DNA of 64,000 nt from Campylobacter upsaliensis (GTDB lineage Bacteria; Campylobacterota; Campylobacteria; Campylobacterales; Campylobacteraceae): NCBI RefSeq assembly GCF_900637395.1, contig NZ_LR134372.1, positions 806,001 through 870,000 on the forward strand. The letters run 5' to 3'. The position numbers and the translations under genes are program-made. This document shows, piece after piece, positions 7,416 to 17,125 of this stretch. Each line of letters starts with the position of its first letter. The stretch's first letter is position 1. The notes beneath the pieces are model-generated. The model was not told the DNA's origin. It saw only the letters and a program-made list of their open reading frames with translations, and did not search any database.

Positions 7416-8579
7416 ATGAATAACAAAACAAAACTTATCCATTGCGGAAGAGGCGATGAAAATGCCGAAGTAAGATCGGTAAATCCAACCCTAATGCGTG
7501 CATCAACCATACTTTTTAAAGATCACGCCACTTGGCAAAAATATAGAGAGTTAAGAAAAACCCAGCGTGTTTTAAGCTATGGTGCTAGAGGCACAGCGAC
7601 AAATTTTGAGCTTGAAAAGCTTATTTGTGAGCTTGAGGGAGGACATAGAGCACAGCTTTTTCCAACGGGCTTGGCAGCTTTAGCTATGGTGCTTTTAAAT
7701 TATGCAAGTAAGGATGCGCATTTTTTAATTACTGATGCGATTTATGGACCTGTGAGGACGATTTGCGACTTATTTTTGAAAAAAATGGGCGTTGAGATTG
7801 ATTTCTTAAAAGCTGATGCAAGTGATGTGGAGGAGAAAATCAAGCCTAATACTAAGCTTATTTTATGTGAGTCGCCGGGATCAATTTTATATGAGATTAT
7901 AGATCTACCAAAGCTTTGTAAAATCGCCCACTCTCACAATATTCCTGTGGCGATTGATAATACCTATTCAAGTGGGTATTTTTTAAATCCTTTAGAACTT
8001 GGTGTGGATATTTCCGTTATAGCGGCGACTAAATATTTAAGTGGGCATTCAGATGTTACTATGGGTATAGTTGTCATTAATGAAAAAGAGTGGAAAAATT
8101 TCGACAAACTTCCAGAAGCTTTAGGGCTTACGACAAGTCCAGATGATGCCTATTTAGTGCTTCGTGGTATGAGAACTTTAGATGTGAGAATGAAAGCACA
8201 CGAAAAAAGTGCTGATGAAGTAGTCGAATTTTTACAAACAAGAAAAGAGCTTAAAACCATCTTTTATCCTAAGTTAAAATCTCACCCAAATCACGACATT
8301 TTCGAACGCGATCACAAAGGTGCTAATGGTATGGTAACGATAGAATTTGCCGAAGGTTACACTAAAGATGATGCGATTAAATTTGTAGATTTATTGCAAT
8401 TTTTCTCCATAGGTGCTAGTTGGGGTGGCTATGAAAGTCTAGCCACGGTAACAACTCCTCCTAGAACAGCGACTGATTGGAGTGCTAGAGGTCCTTTTGT
8501 GAGATTTCATATAGGACTTGAAGATCCTAAAGATTTGATTGCTGATTTAACTCAGGCTTTTAATGGTATTAAAAAATAA
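7416..8579 (+). CDS. PLP-dependent cystathionine beta-lyase family enzyme
   Basis: This 387-residue Cys/Met-metabolism PLP enzyme (fold type I) has the PLP lysine at Lys206 in AATKYLSGHSDV and the ring-stacking aspartate Asp181 in VAIDNTYSSG. MetC-type enzymes cleave cystathionine or cysteine conjugates by beta-elimination to a thiol, pyruvate and ammonia through 2-aminoacrylate, the substrate RidA removes. It may serve methionine synthesis, but its place between a dicarboxylate carrier and a fumarate-lyase-type enzyme suggests catabolism of an amino-acid conjugate. The ATG follows AAAGGAG. Confidence 0.88.
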   Translation: MNNKTKLIHCGRGDENAEVRSVNPTLMRASTILFKDHATWQKYRELRKTQRVLSYGARGTATNFELEKLICELEGGHRAQLFPTGLAALAMVLLNYASKDAHFLITDAIYGPVRTICDLFLKKMGVEIDFLKADASDVEEKIKPNTKLILCESPGSILYEIIDLPKLCKIAHSHNIPVAIDNTYSSGYFLNPLELGVDISVIAATKYLSGHSDVTMGIVVINEKEWKNFDKLPEALGLTTSPDDAYLVLRGMRTLDVRMKAHEKSADEVVEFLQTRKELKTIFYPKLKSHPNHDIFERDHKGANGMVTIEFAEGYTKDDAIKFVDLLQFFSIGASWGGYESLATVTTPPRTATDWSARGPFVRFHIGLEDPKDLIADLTQAFNGIKK

Positions 8580-8588
8580 GGAGTGAAT

Positions 8589-9956
8589 ATGACAGGAGTT
8601 AGCGTATTTGACCAAAGATTATTAGCGAATTCTTGGAGTAGTGAGAGTATGCGTGCGGTTTTTTGCGAAGAAAACCGCATACAAAAATGGCTCGATGTCG
8701 AAGCAGCACTTGCTAAAGCACAAGCTAAGCTTAAGATTATCCCTAAAAAAGCTGCCGATGAAATTGCTAAAAAAGCACATTATAAATTTATGGATATGGA
8801 TTTCATTTTCGCAGAATATAAAAAGACTAAGCACCCCCTAGTGCCAACGGTAAGAGGCTTAGAAAAGGCTTGTGATGATAATTTGGGTGAATATGTGCAT
8901 TTTGGAGTAACAACTCAAGATGTCATTGATACGGGACTTGTATTGCAGTTTAAAGAAGCGATGACTTTGATAAAAAGTGAATTAAAAGCCATAGCAAAAG
9001 CACTAGCTAAACTTGCTAAAACACATAAAAATACCCCTATGATGGGAAGAACTTTAGCACTTCAAGCCCTGCCTATTACCTTTGGGCATAAGGTTGCCAT
9101 TTGGCTTAGTGAGCTTGACCGCCATTTTGAAAGAATTTTAGAGCTTGAAAAAAGACTTTATGTCGGTAGTATAGTAGGTGCTGTGGGGACTAAGGCAAGT
9201 TTAAGTGATGAGTGTAATGAAGTAGAGAAGCTAACTTTAGAAAATTTAAAGCTTGAAGTGCCTAATATCTCTTGGCAGCCAGCAAGAGACCGCTTTATCG
9301 AACTTGGTTTTGTTTTGGGTAATATTAATGCCACTTTTAACAAAATCGCTCATCAAATTTTAATCTTAGCACACAATGAAATTGATGAAGTTGCCGAGCC
9401 TTTTGGTAAAGGTCAGGTAGGCTCAAGCACTATGCCGCATAAAAGAAATCCAGCCGTGAGTGAAAATGCCGTTACCGTAAGTAACGCCCTAAAGGCAAAT
9501 TTAGCCATATTAAGCGATATAGAAAGGCACGAGCACGAAAGAGATGGGCAGGTATGGAAAATGGAATGGAAGCTTTTGCCAGAAATGTTTTTAATGCTTT
9601 CTGTCGTTTTGGAAAATATGAAATTTGCGCTTAGTGATTTGGAAGTTAAAAAAGACAAAATGCTTAAAAATCTCAACACTCTTAATGGCTTTGTTTTAGC
9701 CGAACGCGTGATGTTTGCTTTGAGCGATCATTATGGTAAGCAGCACGCTCACGAAATCGTTTATGAAAATGCTATGCTAGGTATGGAAAAGAAAAAGAGT
9801 TTTAAGGAAGTGTTGTTAGCAGATAAAAGAGTTTCTAAGGTCTTAAAAGAAAGTGAAATTGACGCTTTGCTCGATGCTAGCACTTATGTAGGATATGCAC
9901 CAAAACTTGTCGATGAATTTTTAGCGAAAATTAAAAATAGTGCTATTTTAAAATAG
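8589..9956 (+). CDS. Fumarate-lyase superfamily enzyme (adenylosuccinate-lyase-like)
   Basis: Enzymes of this superfamily eliminate fumarate from N-succinyl-type substrates. The signature loop GSSTMPHKRNP (about 278-288) carries the catalytic serine, and GVTTQDVIDT carries the second conserved region. It is labelled adenylosuccinate-lyase-like, but its place in a carrier/PLP-lyase/PrpD operon away from purine genes suggests a different substrate, such as an N-substituted aspartate. The start is set at ATG 8589, five nt after AAGGAG (8578-8583), in place of the in-frame GTG at 8583 that overlaps the ribosome site. Product 455 aa. Confidence 0.85.
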   Translation: MTGVSVFDQRLLANSWSSESMRAVFCEENRIQKWLDVEAALAKAQAKLKIIPKKAADEIAKKAHYKFMDMDFIFAEYKKTKHPLVPTVRGLEKACDDNLGEYVHFGVTTQDVIDTGLVLQFKEAMTLIKSELKAIAKALAKLAKTHKNTPMMGRTLALQALPITFGHKVAIWLSELDRHFERILELEKRLYVGSIVGAVGTKASLSDECNEVEKLTLENLKLEVPNISWQPARDRFIELGFVLGNINATFNKIAHQILILAHNEIDEVAEPFGKGQVGSSTMPHKRNPAVSENAVTVSNALKANLAILSDIERHEHERDGQVWKMEWKLLPEMFLMLSVVLENMKFALSDLEVKKDKMLKNLNTLNGFVLAERVMFALSDHYGKQHAHEIVYENAMLGMEKKKSFKEVLLADKRVSKVLKESEIDALLDASTYVGYAPKLVDEFLAKIKNSAILK

Positions 9957-9964
9957 GAAATTTT

Positions 9965-11305
9965 ATGTTTTATAGCGAAAATTTAGCAGATTTTATCACA
10001 AATCTTAAATTTGAAACCCTCCCCTTTTCTGTCGTTCAAAGAGCTAAAGAACTTATGCTTGATAGCTTTGGCACGGGTTTGGCGGCAAGTAAGGAAGAAT
10101 GCGTTTTAAACGCTTTTAAAGCCTTTGACGCTTTAAGTTTAGTTAAAAACACGCCTATTTGGGTGAGTGATAAAAAGTTAGATCCCATTTATGCCACTAT
10201 GCTAAATGGCATAGCAGCACACGCTCTAGACTTTGACGATACACATACAGAAGCCATTTTGCACGCTAGTGCCATTTTGACCCCTCTTTGTTTAAGCTAT
10301 GGTTTTCACGCTACTAAAGACGCAAAAAAGATCATAAAAGCCTTTATTGTAGGCTGGGAAGTGGCTGCTAGAGTCGGTATAGCAAGTAAGGGAAGCTTTC
10401 ATAAAAGAGGCTTTCACACAACGGCTATTGCGGGAATTTTTGGTGGAGTGAGTGCGGTGGCTGTTTTGCTTGATTTAGACAAAAAGCAAATCATCAATGC
10501 CTTAGGACTTGCGGGAAGCTTTGCAAGTGGAGTTAATGAATTTTTGTCAAATGGCTCAAATTCTAAGGTCTTACATATTGCTAATGCTATTAAAAATTCT
10601 ATCATCATCGCTCATTTTGCTAAAAATGATATGAGTGGTCCATTAAGCATTTTTGAGGGGCGTGATAATGTCTTTAAATGCTTTGGTATAGAAGAGCAGT
10701 GCGATAAAGACGCACTTAGTGAGGGTTTAAATGAAATTTGGCAAATTATGCAAGTGTCGATTAAGCCTTATCCAAGCTGTCATTTTGCACATGGACTTAT
10801 TGACTGTGCAATTTCTTTAAAAAATGACGGCTTTAAGGCTGATGAGATAAAAAGTATCCATTGTTTTGTTGATGAAGTGCCTATCGCTTTTATTTGTGAT
10901 CCTTTAGAGGCTAAATACACTCCAAAAAGTGCTTATGAAGCTAAATTTTCTATGCCCTTTTTAATGGCTTTAGGTTTTTTCGATGGTAAAATCACTCTTG
11001 ATTCTTATGCAAATTTAAAGCGTAAGGAAGTGCTTGATTTTGCAAGAAAAATCACTTATGAAAAAAGAAGTTCGCAGGGCTTTCCTAAATATTTTCCGGG
11101 ACATTTAGAAGCTACTTTGCAAAATGACAAAAAAATTCAAAAAGATGTTTTCATCAATAAGGGTAATTTTGACAATCCTCTAAGCCTTGAGGAGCTAAAA
11201 GCTAAATTTATGAATAATGCTCTAATTTGCATTGATGAAACTAAGGCTTATGAAATTTGGGAGCAAATCGCAAGGCTTGAAAGTCTAAACGAGCTTTCCT
11301 TTTAA
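9965..11305 (+). CDS. MmgE/PrpD family protein
   Basis: The 446-residue protein belongs to the family of 2-methylcitrate dehydratase, cis-aconitate decarboxylase and iminodisuccinate epimerase. The conserved HALDFDDTH motif is at about residue 80, and PYPSCHFAHG, equivalent to the family's Y-P-x-C-x-x-x-H segment, is near 268. It lies 8 bp behind the fumarate-lyase-type gene. In Agrobacterium an MmgE/PrpD-type epimerase works with a fumarate-superfamily lyase on iminodisuccinate, so a similar epimerase/lyase pair is possible. I recall the C. jejuni 11168 counterpart as broken; this copy is full length. Confidence 0.85.
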   Translation: MFYSENLADFITNLKFETLPFSVVQRAKELMLDSFGTGLAASKEECVLNAFKAFDALSLVKNTPIWVSDKKLDPIYATMLNGIAAHALDFDDTHTEAILHASAILTPLCLSYGFHATKDAKKIIKAFIVGWEVAARVGIASKGSFHKRGFHTTAIAGIFGGVSAVAVLLDLDKKQIINALGLAGSFASGVNEFLSNGSNSKVLHIANAIKNSIIIAHFAKNDMSGPLSIFEGRDNVFKCFGIEEQCDKDALSEGLNEIWQIMQVSIKPYPSCHFAHGLIDCAISLKNDGFKADEIKSIHCFVDEVPIAFICDPLEAKYTPKSAYEAKFSMPFLMALGFFDGKITLDSYANLKRKEVLDFARKITYEKRSSQGFPKYFPGHLEATLQNDKKIQKDVFINKGNFDNPLSLEELKAKFMNNALICIDETKAYEIWEQIARLESLNELSF

Positions 11306-11310
11306 CCCTC

Positions 11311-11328
11311 CCCCCTATTTTAAGGGGG
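11311..11328. terminator. Bidirectional terminator after the ridA operon
   Basis: CCCCCT and AGGGGG form a 6-bp GC-rich stem with a 6-nt loop, followed by TTTTAAAA on the plus strand. It overlaps the stop codon of the convergent YgjP-like gene, so both transcripts may end here. Confidence 0.65.
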
Positions 11329-11965
11329 TTTTAAAATATATATTTTCTCTTTGTCTAAAATCTTGCATATTTTCAAGTAAAAAAGCGTAAAATTCTTTGC
11401 CGTGATGAGGGAATTTTAGGTGTGTTAATTCGTGCAAGATGACATATTCTATCGCTTTTAAAGGCTTTTCCGTAAGCTTTAGATTAAGATTAATGTAGGC
11501 TTTTTTATGATTACAAGAACCCCAACGCGTTTGCATCATTTTAAGACGAATTTTACTTGGATAAAGCCTTGTTTTTCTCTGCCATTTTTTAAGATAAAAA
11601 TTAAAAATAATTCTAGCATTTTTCCTTATAAAAATTTGCAAATGCTCTAAATTTGGCGTTTTTATCTCATTTTTGAAAAGCTGTGCTTTGCTTAAATTTG
11701 GCTCTAAAATAAGCTTGTATTTTTTACCAAGAAATTCAACTTCATCTTCTTTTTTTAAATTTTTTTGATAATTTCTATAAGCGTTTTGAAGCCATTTTTC
11801 ATTTTTTATCAAAAATTCTTCAAGTCTTTCTAAGGGATAAAAATGCGGCATACTAAGTTTAAAATTTCCCTCATTATCTATTCTTAAGATGAGATTTTTA
11901 ATCTGCTTTTTATAGATAAAAATTCGCCATTTTTTCCATATTATACAAGTGCTTTGCCTTGCCAT
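11315..11965 (-). CDS. YgjP-like zinc metalloprotein (M48-related)
   Basis: The zinc-site motif HELTHLKFPHHGKEF (His-Glu-x-x-His plus a downstream His) and the family hallmark TRWGSCNHKKAYINLN identify a YgjP/DUF45 protein, a small predicted zinc peptidase. The protein is basic, 216 aa, with no signal peptide. Its start overlaps the 3' end of the MATE gene by 25 bp, which suggests coupled translation. The substrate is unknown. The extreme N-terminus is uncertain because no strong ribosome site is seen. Confidence 0.8.
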   Translation of the reverse strand: MARQSTCIIWKKWRIFIYKKQIKNLILRIDNEGNFKLSMPHFYPLERLEEFLIKNEKWLQNAYRNYQKNLKKEDEVEFLGKKYKLILEPNLSKAQLFKNEIKTPNLEHLQIFIRKNARIIFNFYLKKWQRKTRLYPSKIRLKMMQTRWGSCNHKKAYINLNLKLTEKPLKAIEYVILHELTHLKFPHHGKEFYAFLLENMQDFRQRENIYFKTPLK

Positions 11966-13254
11966 TTTTTACTTTTCCATCTATAAGCATTAACTAAGCC
12001 TCTTAAAAACTCGTCCGCACAAAAGCCAAGCCACACACCCACTATCCCAAGTCCAGCATAAAAACACAAAGCATAGCCCACAGGTAAAGAAACGCCCATC
12101 ATAAAAACAAGTCCACTAAAAAATGGAAATTTTGCATCGCCACTCGCCCTTAGAGCATTAACCATAACAATATTAAAAGAGCGAAAAACCTCAAGAAAAA
12201 TAGAAAGCGTGAAAAGTGGTATCATAAGCTCCTTAAGCACATTTTCAAGCTTGAGAGTGTTCATAGTAAAATCTTGCAAAATGAAATTAAGTAAAGCCAC
12301 CACCAAAGAAGCCACTAGACTAAGATATAAAGCGACCCAAGTGTGCTTATAGGCAACATTAAAATACCTAGCACCGACAAGTTTGCCGATGATGATTTCA
12401 TTAGCCACGCTTATGGCTTGACCAATAAGCATAATCATCATAGAAATTTGAAAATAAATCGTTTGAACGCTTAAATTTTCTTTACCCAAACTTGCCACAA
12501 AGGCAAAGGCTATGGTGTATTGCACGATCCAAAGTAAATTTTCTCCAGCTGAAAAGCCACCTATATTTAAGATTTTTTTAACAACCTCTTTTTCAAGGGC
12601 AAACATTTCGCGTAATTTTAAATGAATTTTAAGTTTAAAAATGAGTATAAGTAAAAGTGCGATTATGGCTAAAACACGCCCTATGACATTACTAAGCCCT
12701 ACTCCAAAAAGCTCTAAGCTTGTGTGATGCAAGACGATATAATTTCCAAAAATGATAAATCCATCCATTAAAAGCGTTACAAACATCACAAAAAAAGCGT
12801 GATTATACACTCTCACAACGGCTGCCATAACGATACCAATAGCGTCAAAAAAGAGACAAATCGCAAGCATATGTAAATAAATTTGGCTATCTTTTAAAAG
12901 CTCATTGGGAATTTTAAGCAAAGTGAGTAGAAAATCTCCTTGCCATAAAATAAAAAGCATACAAAAAAAGCCCAAAAGTGCATTTAAAAACAAGCTTTGA
13001 TGAATTACTTTCCTAGCAAGAGTGAAATTCCTAGCTCCTAAAGCCTGTGCGATGACTACGCTACAACCCACGCTTAAAAAGCTAAAAATGGTAATGAAAA
13101 GATCTAATATTTGATTTCCAGCACCCATAGCACCGACTAGGGAATTGGAGTATTGAGAGACCATAACGGTGTTGATGATTAAAGAGAGATAGCGTAAAAA
13201 CATCTCGCAAAATATTGGAACACTAAGCTGTTTTAAAGAGAGTTGTTTGTTCAT
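11941..13254 (-). CDS. MATE family efflux transporter
   Basis: The 437-residue protein has about 12 hydrophobic helices in two related halves, as MATE exporters do. N-terminal motifs include MVSQYSNSLVGAMGAGNQI and SVGCSVVIAQALGARN, which match the conserved first-half signature. Such transporters expel cationic drugs using sodium or proton gradients. The gene stands between the chemoreceptor terminator and the YgjP-like gene, which it overlaps. No regulator gene is adjacent. Confidence 0.87.
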   Translation of the reverse strand: MNKQLSLKQLSVPIFCEMFLRYLSLIINTVMVSQYSNSLVGAMGAGNQILDLFITIFSFLSVGCSVVIAQALGARNFTLARKVIHQSLFLNALLGFFCMLFILWQGDFLLTLLKIPNELLKDSQIYLHMLAICLFFDAIGIVMAAVVRVYNHAFFVMFVTLLMDGFIIFGNYIVLHHTSLELFGVGLSNVIGRVLAIIALLLILIFKLKIHLKLREMFALEKEVVKKILNIGGFSAGENLLWIVQYTIAFAFVASLGKENLSVQTIYFQISMMIMLIGQAISVANEIIIGKLVGARYFNVAYKHTWVALYLSLVASLVVALLNFILQDFTMNTLKLENVLKELMIPLFTLSIFLEVFRSFNIVMVNALRASGDAKFPFFSGLVFMMGVSLPVGYALCFYAGLGIVGVWLGFCADEFLRGLVNAYRWKSKKWQGKALV

Positions 13255-13343
13255 TTGTTAAAGTCCTTATTATCTAATTTGCTATTTAAATTTAATTTAC
13301 AAAGTTTGAAATTTAATAAAAATTATAACAAATTTGATTAACT

Positions 13344-13367
13344 AACCCCCACAAAAAAGTGGAGGTT
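13344..13367 (-). terminator. Terminator after the chemoreceptor gene
   Basis: AACCCCCAC and GTGGAGGTT form a 9-bp stem with one G-U pair around an A6 loop, 27 bp beyond the chemoreceptor stop on the minus strand. It separates that gene from the MATE gene. Confidence 0.6.
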
Positions 13368-13393
13368 ATAAGAGTGGGTATAAATTAAAGCTT

Positions 13394-15403
13394 TTAAAAC
13401 TTCTTCTTCTTCACATCTTCAAGGATATTGTTTGCTATATCACTAACAGTATTAGAGATGATAGCACTTTCATTAGCAATTTCTACATTATCCTTAGTGG
13501 TTTGATCTATTTGAGCCACACTTTCATTAATCTGTGTGATACCAGCAGTTTGTTCTTTAATGCTTTCTGCCATATCATTGATAGATTGGACAAGTAAGTT
13601 AGTATTTGCTTCTATCTCACTTAAAGACTTTTGGGTTCTTTCTGCAAGTTTTCTTACTTCATCAGCCACGACGGCAAAGCCTCTTCCGTGTTCTCCTGCT
13701 CTTGCAGCTTCTATGGCAGCATTAAGAGCTAGAAGATTGATTTGATCAGCTATATCACCTATAATGCTTGTTACATTTTTAATATCTTCACTTTGAGCGA
13801 TAACATCACTTGTTTTTTGAGAAACATTTTGCATAGAGGAGGTTATCTCTTCTAAAGCAGCAGCAGTTTCTTCTAAAGAAGCAGCTTGAGAATTTGAACT
13901 TGTAGTAAGGTTTTGCACAGCGTTTTGAAGTTTGGAGCTTTCATTGGCTAAAGAATTTGCAAAATCAGAGCTTTGTTTAAGCATTTTGATGATTTCTTCG
14001 CCTAAGGCATTAGTGGTTACTTCTACACTACCGCTTGCATTTTCTATTTTGTGTCTAAAGTCTAAGTTTTTATACTCTTCAAAAATATCGTGGATTTTAT
14101 TCATATCTTTACCCACTTTAGTTTGTAAGACATCAAGGAGATTATTAAGAACACTTTTAAGTTCTATAAGTTGAGGGTTTCTAGGATTAGCTGTGATTCT
14201 TGCTGTGAGATTGCCACTTTCTACAATGGAAACGGTCTCTACACTTTCTTTCACGGCTTGACTATCTCGGTCTAAGCCTTCTTTAGTGGCTTTGATGTTT
14301 TCGTTAATAGCAGCTGCCATTTGACCGATTTCATCATTCGCACGAGGGCGTAAATTGCCAGGTAATTCTGTCGTTTCTAGATTGATATATTTAAAAAACG
14401 CAAACAAATGCTTGGATACATTTTCAATTCTTGTAGTAATATAATTTTTAACATAATACAAAATGGCGACACTAAGCACCAGCAAACTAATCAAAGAAGT
14501 CAAAACTATGCTAAACAATAAGTCATAGAAAGGCTCGTAAATACTGCGAGTTGGAGCGACAGTAACCATAGTGAAATAGGCATCAGAATTAGCAATTTTA
14601 AAAGGTTGGACCCCAGCCATATACGCACTACCCATATAATCATACTCATAAATTCCTCGTTTATTTTCCATAGAAGCATTTATAATGTTTTGCGCACTTT
14701 CATCAGTATTTACCTCACGCAAATTCTTACCTAAGAAGTCTTTGTTAGGATGCAAGAAAACCACGCCATCTTGAGTCATTAAAAATCTTCTATCCTCGCT
14801 AAAAATACTGCGTCTTGGGTCTAGCAAATCCTGACTTAAAGCACTCACATTATACAAAATGCCTAAGGTTCCTACCTTTTGTTTTTGAGAATTAAAGATG
14901 TTAAAGCTAAAATTGATTGTGAAAATATTTTTATTTTTAATTTGGACATTAAAAGGTTTAGACACAAACATTTTATCATTATTAGTATCAATATTTTGAC
15001 TAAGCACATTTTTAAGACCATTATCCATCACTTCACCCGCTCCATTTGCTGCTATATAAGACTTAGAATGAGGCAAAATGATATAAGCATATTCTATAAA
15101 ATCAGATGAACCCGATAAAGCCTCTAAAACATCTAACAATTCCCTATCACTTAACTCTCCTCGCTCTAATGCTGTATTAAGTCTATTAACCGCAAATTGA
15201 GTTGTTGCACTTACTCGATTGATAAAGCCTTCCGTCTTATTAACATTTCTTGCACCTGCGTTATCAATTAAGGAACGCGCCTCTTTACTTAAAACCTGAT
15301 AACTTTGATAAGAAACAATGAGAGTTAAAAAGAAAATAACTAAAAATACACAACAAAGAACAATGGTGATAATTTTAGTCCCCAGTTTAAAATTATTTAA
15401 CAT
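13394..15403 (-). CDS. Methyl-accepting chemotaxis protein, dCache type
   Basis: The 669-residue transmembrane chemoreceptor has a membrane helix at about 12-34, a long periplasmic double-Cache-like ligand domain (about 40-290), a second helix (about 292-315), a HAMP region, and a cytoplasmic signalling coiled coil whose hairpin tip includes [27 protein letters not shown]. The C-terminus (EDVKKKKF) lacks a CheR/CheB pentapeptide tether. Ligand unknown; domain type suggests amino or organic acids. AAGGAG precedes the ATG. The promoter carries a T14 tract that may vary in length. Confidence 0.92.
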   Translation of the reverse strand: MLNNFKLGTKIITIVLCCVFLVIFFLTLIVSYQSYQVLSKEARSLIDNAGARNVNKTEGFINRVSATTQFAVNRLNTALERGELSDRELLDVLEALSGSSDFIEYAYIILPHSKSYIAANGAGEVMDNGLKNVLSQNIDTNNDKMFVSKPFNVQIKNKNIFTINFSFNIFNSQKQKVGTLGILYNVSALSQDLLDPRRSIFSEDRRFLMTQDGVVFLHPNKDFLGKNLREVNTDESAQNIINASMENKRGIYEYDYMGSAYMAGVQPFKIANSDAYFTMVTVAPTRSIYEPFYDLLFSIVLTSLISLLVLSVAILYYVKNYITTRIENVSKHLFAFFKYINLETTELPGNLRPRANDEIGQMAAAINENIKATKEGLDRDSQAVKESVETVSIVESGNLTARITANPRNPQLIELKSVLNNLLDVLQTKVGKDMNKIHDIFEEYKNLDFRHKIENASGSVEVTTNALGEEIIKMLKQSSDFANSLANESSKLQNAVQNLTTSSNSQAASLEETAAALEEITSSMQNVSQKTSDVIAQSEDIKNVTSIIGDIADQINLLALNAAIEAARAGEHGRGFAVVADEVRKLAERTQKSLSEIEANTNLLVQSINDMAESIKEQTAGITQINESVAQIDQTTKDNVEIANESAIISNTVSDIANNILEDVKKKKF

Positions 15404-15437
15404 TATGATAGCTCCTTTTTATATTTAAAAACTTTGG

Positions 15438-15459
15438 ATTTTACCAAAAAAAAAAAAAA
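15438..15459 (-). promoter_or_regulatory. Chemoreceptor promoter with T14 tract
   Basis: On the minus strand, 14 consecutive T (complement of A14 at 15446-15459) are followed by GG and TAAAAT (15438-15443). This is the Campylobacter sigma-70 layout with an unusually long homopolymer. Length change would alter the distance between the upstream T-rich element and the -10 box, giving possible on/off or graded expression. Confidence 0.55.
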
Positions 15460-15518
15460 CAAATTCTTAAAATAAAATTAAAATGAGATTTTTTTGTCCT
15501 AATGGCATAAAATTAAGA

Positions 15519-15542
15519 TAAGCCCATAAAATATAGGGCTTA
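15519..15542 (-). terminator. Terminator downstream of mogA
   Basis: TAAGCCC and GGGCTTA form a 7-bp stem with a 10-nt AT loop, about 50 bp past the mogA stop on the minus strand. The T tail is broken, so efficiency may be moderate. Confidence 0.55.
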
Positions 15543-15594
15543 AAAGAAAGTTTTAAAAATTTGATTTTGATAAAGGGAAGGTTTGCACTAAAAA

Positions 15595-16128
15595 TTACTT
15601 TTTCTTAGGACGAAAGATTTTAATATTATCCTCATTATTTTCTATATACGCACCACCTATTAAATCTATGCAGTAAGGTATAGCAGGGAAAACAGGCTCT
15701 AAGCACTCTTTTATGGCTTTTGGATTACCCGGGAGATTTAAAATAAAGCTTTTGCCACGAATACCAGCAGTTTGTCTTGAAAGTATGGCTGTGGGGACAA
15801 ATTTAAGGCTTTCTTGTCGCATTAATTCTCCAAAACCCGGCATCATCTTATCGCAAACCGCCTCTGTGGCTTCAGGGGTTACATCTCTAAGTGCCGGTCC
15901 TGTGCCACCACTTGTAACGATAAAATCGCATTTTTTCTCGTCGCTTAAAAAAATCAGTTTTTTAACTATCTCATCATAATCATCAGCAATAAGCTCTTTA
16001 TGAAAAATAATTTGATTTTTAATATAAGAGCTTAAGACTCTCTCCACCTCGCAAGTGGCTTTATCCTCGTAAATTCCACTGCTTGCCCTATCGCTTAGGG
16101 TTAAAATTCCTATGTTAATAATATCCAT
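15595..16128 (-). CDS. mogA: Molybdopterin adenylyltransferase MogA
   Basis: MogA adenylates molybdopterin before molybdenum insertion, a step needed for NapA and other molybdo-enzymes. The MoCF-fold motifs TSGGTGPALRDVTPEA and LPGNPKA are present. The frame can be extended to 16167, but the ATG at 16126-16128 follows AAAGGAG and gives the normal N-terminus MDIINIGILTLSDRAS, so I use it (177 aa). It begins 10 bp after the end of corA. Functionally it supports the nap genes 6-12 kb away. Confidence 0.9.
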   Translation of the reverse strand: MDIINIGILTLSDRASSGIYEDKATCEVERVLSSYIKNQIIFHKELIADDYDEIVKKLIFLSDEKKCDFIVTSGGTGPALRDVTPEATEAVCDKMMPGFGELMRQESLKFVPTAILSRQTAGIRGKSFILNLPGNPKAIKECLEPVFPAIPYCIDLIGGAYIENNEDNIKIFRPKKK

Positions 16129-16138
16129 TTTTTCTCCT

Positions 16139-17116
16139 TTACAACCAACCTTTTTTCTTAAAAACATACACAGGGACGATGATAGAGATTATCATCACAC
16201 CAAGCACAATAGGATAAGCATAGTGCATTTCAAGTTCAGGCATAAATTTAAAATTCATTCCATAAATCGTTCCTATTAAAGTCGGTGGCATCATCGCCAC
16301 AGTAGCAACCGTGAAAAGTTTAATGGTCCTATTTTGCTCGATATTAATTTGTCCTGTGAGTATAGTTTGAATATTATCTAAAATATTAAACTGCGAAACG
16401 CTAAATTCCACAAGCGAATTTAAGTCTTTTAAAACTATGGTTAAATTTTGCTTAATATCCTTATCGATTTTATCGCTTTTTAAAAGAGAGGTCATAGCAC
16501 GGCGTTTATCAAAAAGTGAGTCGCGAACACGCATATTTAAATCTTGCAAATTTGAAATATCCTTTAATAACTCATCATACCCACCCTCATTTTTCTTTTC
16601 TAAAATACTACTTCTTAAACGCCTCGCCTCTTTATCAATCCACTCTAGCAAGTCCGCATCCTTTTCCACACGCACTTCAAACATTTTGTCAATAATATCA
16701 AAACCATCTTCGAAATTTTTAGGACTGGCTAAAATGCGGGTTTGAATTTCATTAAAGGTGCTAAAATCGCTATAACGCACGGTAAAAAGAATATTTTTAG
16801 CCGTAGCAAAGGTGATGATTTCGGTGTGAAGGTTGAGATTTTTCTCATCATCAAGCTTTAAGCCTTTCATTAAAAAATGTGCATTGATTGTAATGCTAGT
16901 GCTATCCTCCCAGTATTTAGCACTTAGCTCTATCTCACCTCTTTCTTCCTCGCTTGGAAATTGCAAGTTAAAATGCGAAGAAATAAAACTAATCTCATCA
17001 GGCTTTGGGTGTAATAAATCTATCCAAAGGATATTTTGTGGCAAAGCTCCGCTTTTAAAGTCAAATTCTAGCCTCTTCACTAAGGCGTCTGGGGTTTTTG
17101 TGTAAATATAGAGCAT
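16139..17116 (-). CDS. corA: CorA-family magnesium/divalent cation channel
   Basis: CorA forms pentameric inner-membrane channels for Mg2+. The 325-residue protein has the long soluble alpha/beta and helical N-terminal part and two C-terminal membrane helices. The signature YGMN at the end of the first helix ([13 protein letters not shown]) and the basic tail KKKGWL are present. It lies 9 bp after the end of purU and 10 bp before mogA, in the same transcriptional run. Confidence 0.93.
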   Translation of the reverse strand: MLYIYTKTPDALVKRLEFDFKSGALPQNILWIDLLHPKPDEISFISSHFNLQFPSEEERGEIELSAKYWEDSTSITINAHFLMKGLKLDDEKNLNLHTEIITFATAKNILFTVRYSDFSTFNEIQTRILASPKNFEDGFDIIDKMFEVRVEKDADLLEWIDKEARRLRSSILEKKNEGGYDELLKDISNLQDLNMRVRDSLFDKRRAMTSLLKSDKIDKDIKQNLTIVLKDLNSLVEFSVSQFNILDNIQTILTGQINIEQNRTIKLFTVATVAMMPPTLIGTIYGMNFKFMPELEMHYAYPIVLGVMIISIIVPVYVFKKKGWL

Positions 17117-17125
17117 TAAATTCCT

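Noticed and set aside
11306..11330. C-run as a phase-variable tract
   Set aside because: Six C only, forming the stem of a terminator outside coding sequence.
16129..16167. N-terminal extension of mogA into corA
   Set aside because: The extension runs into corA and contains the AAAGGAG site that serves the internal ATG.
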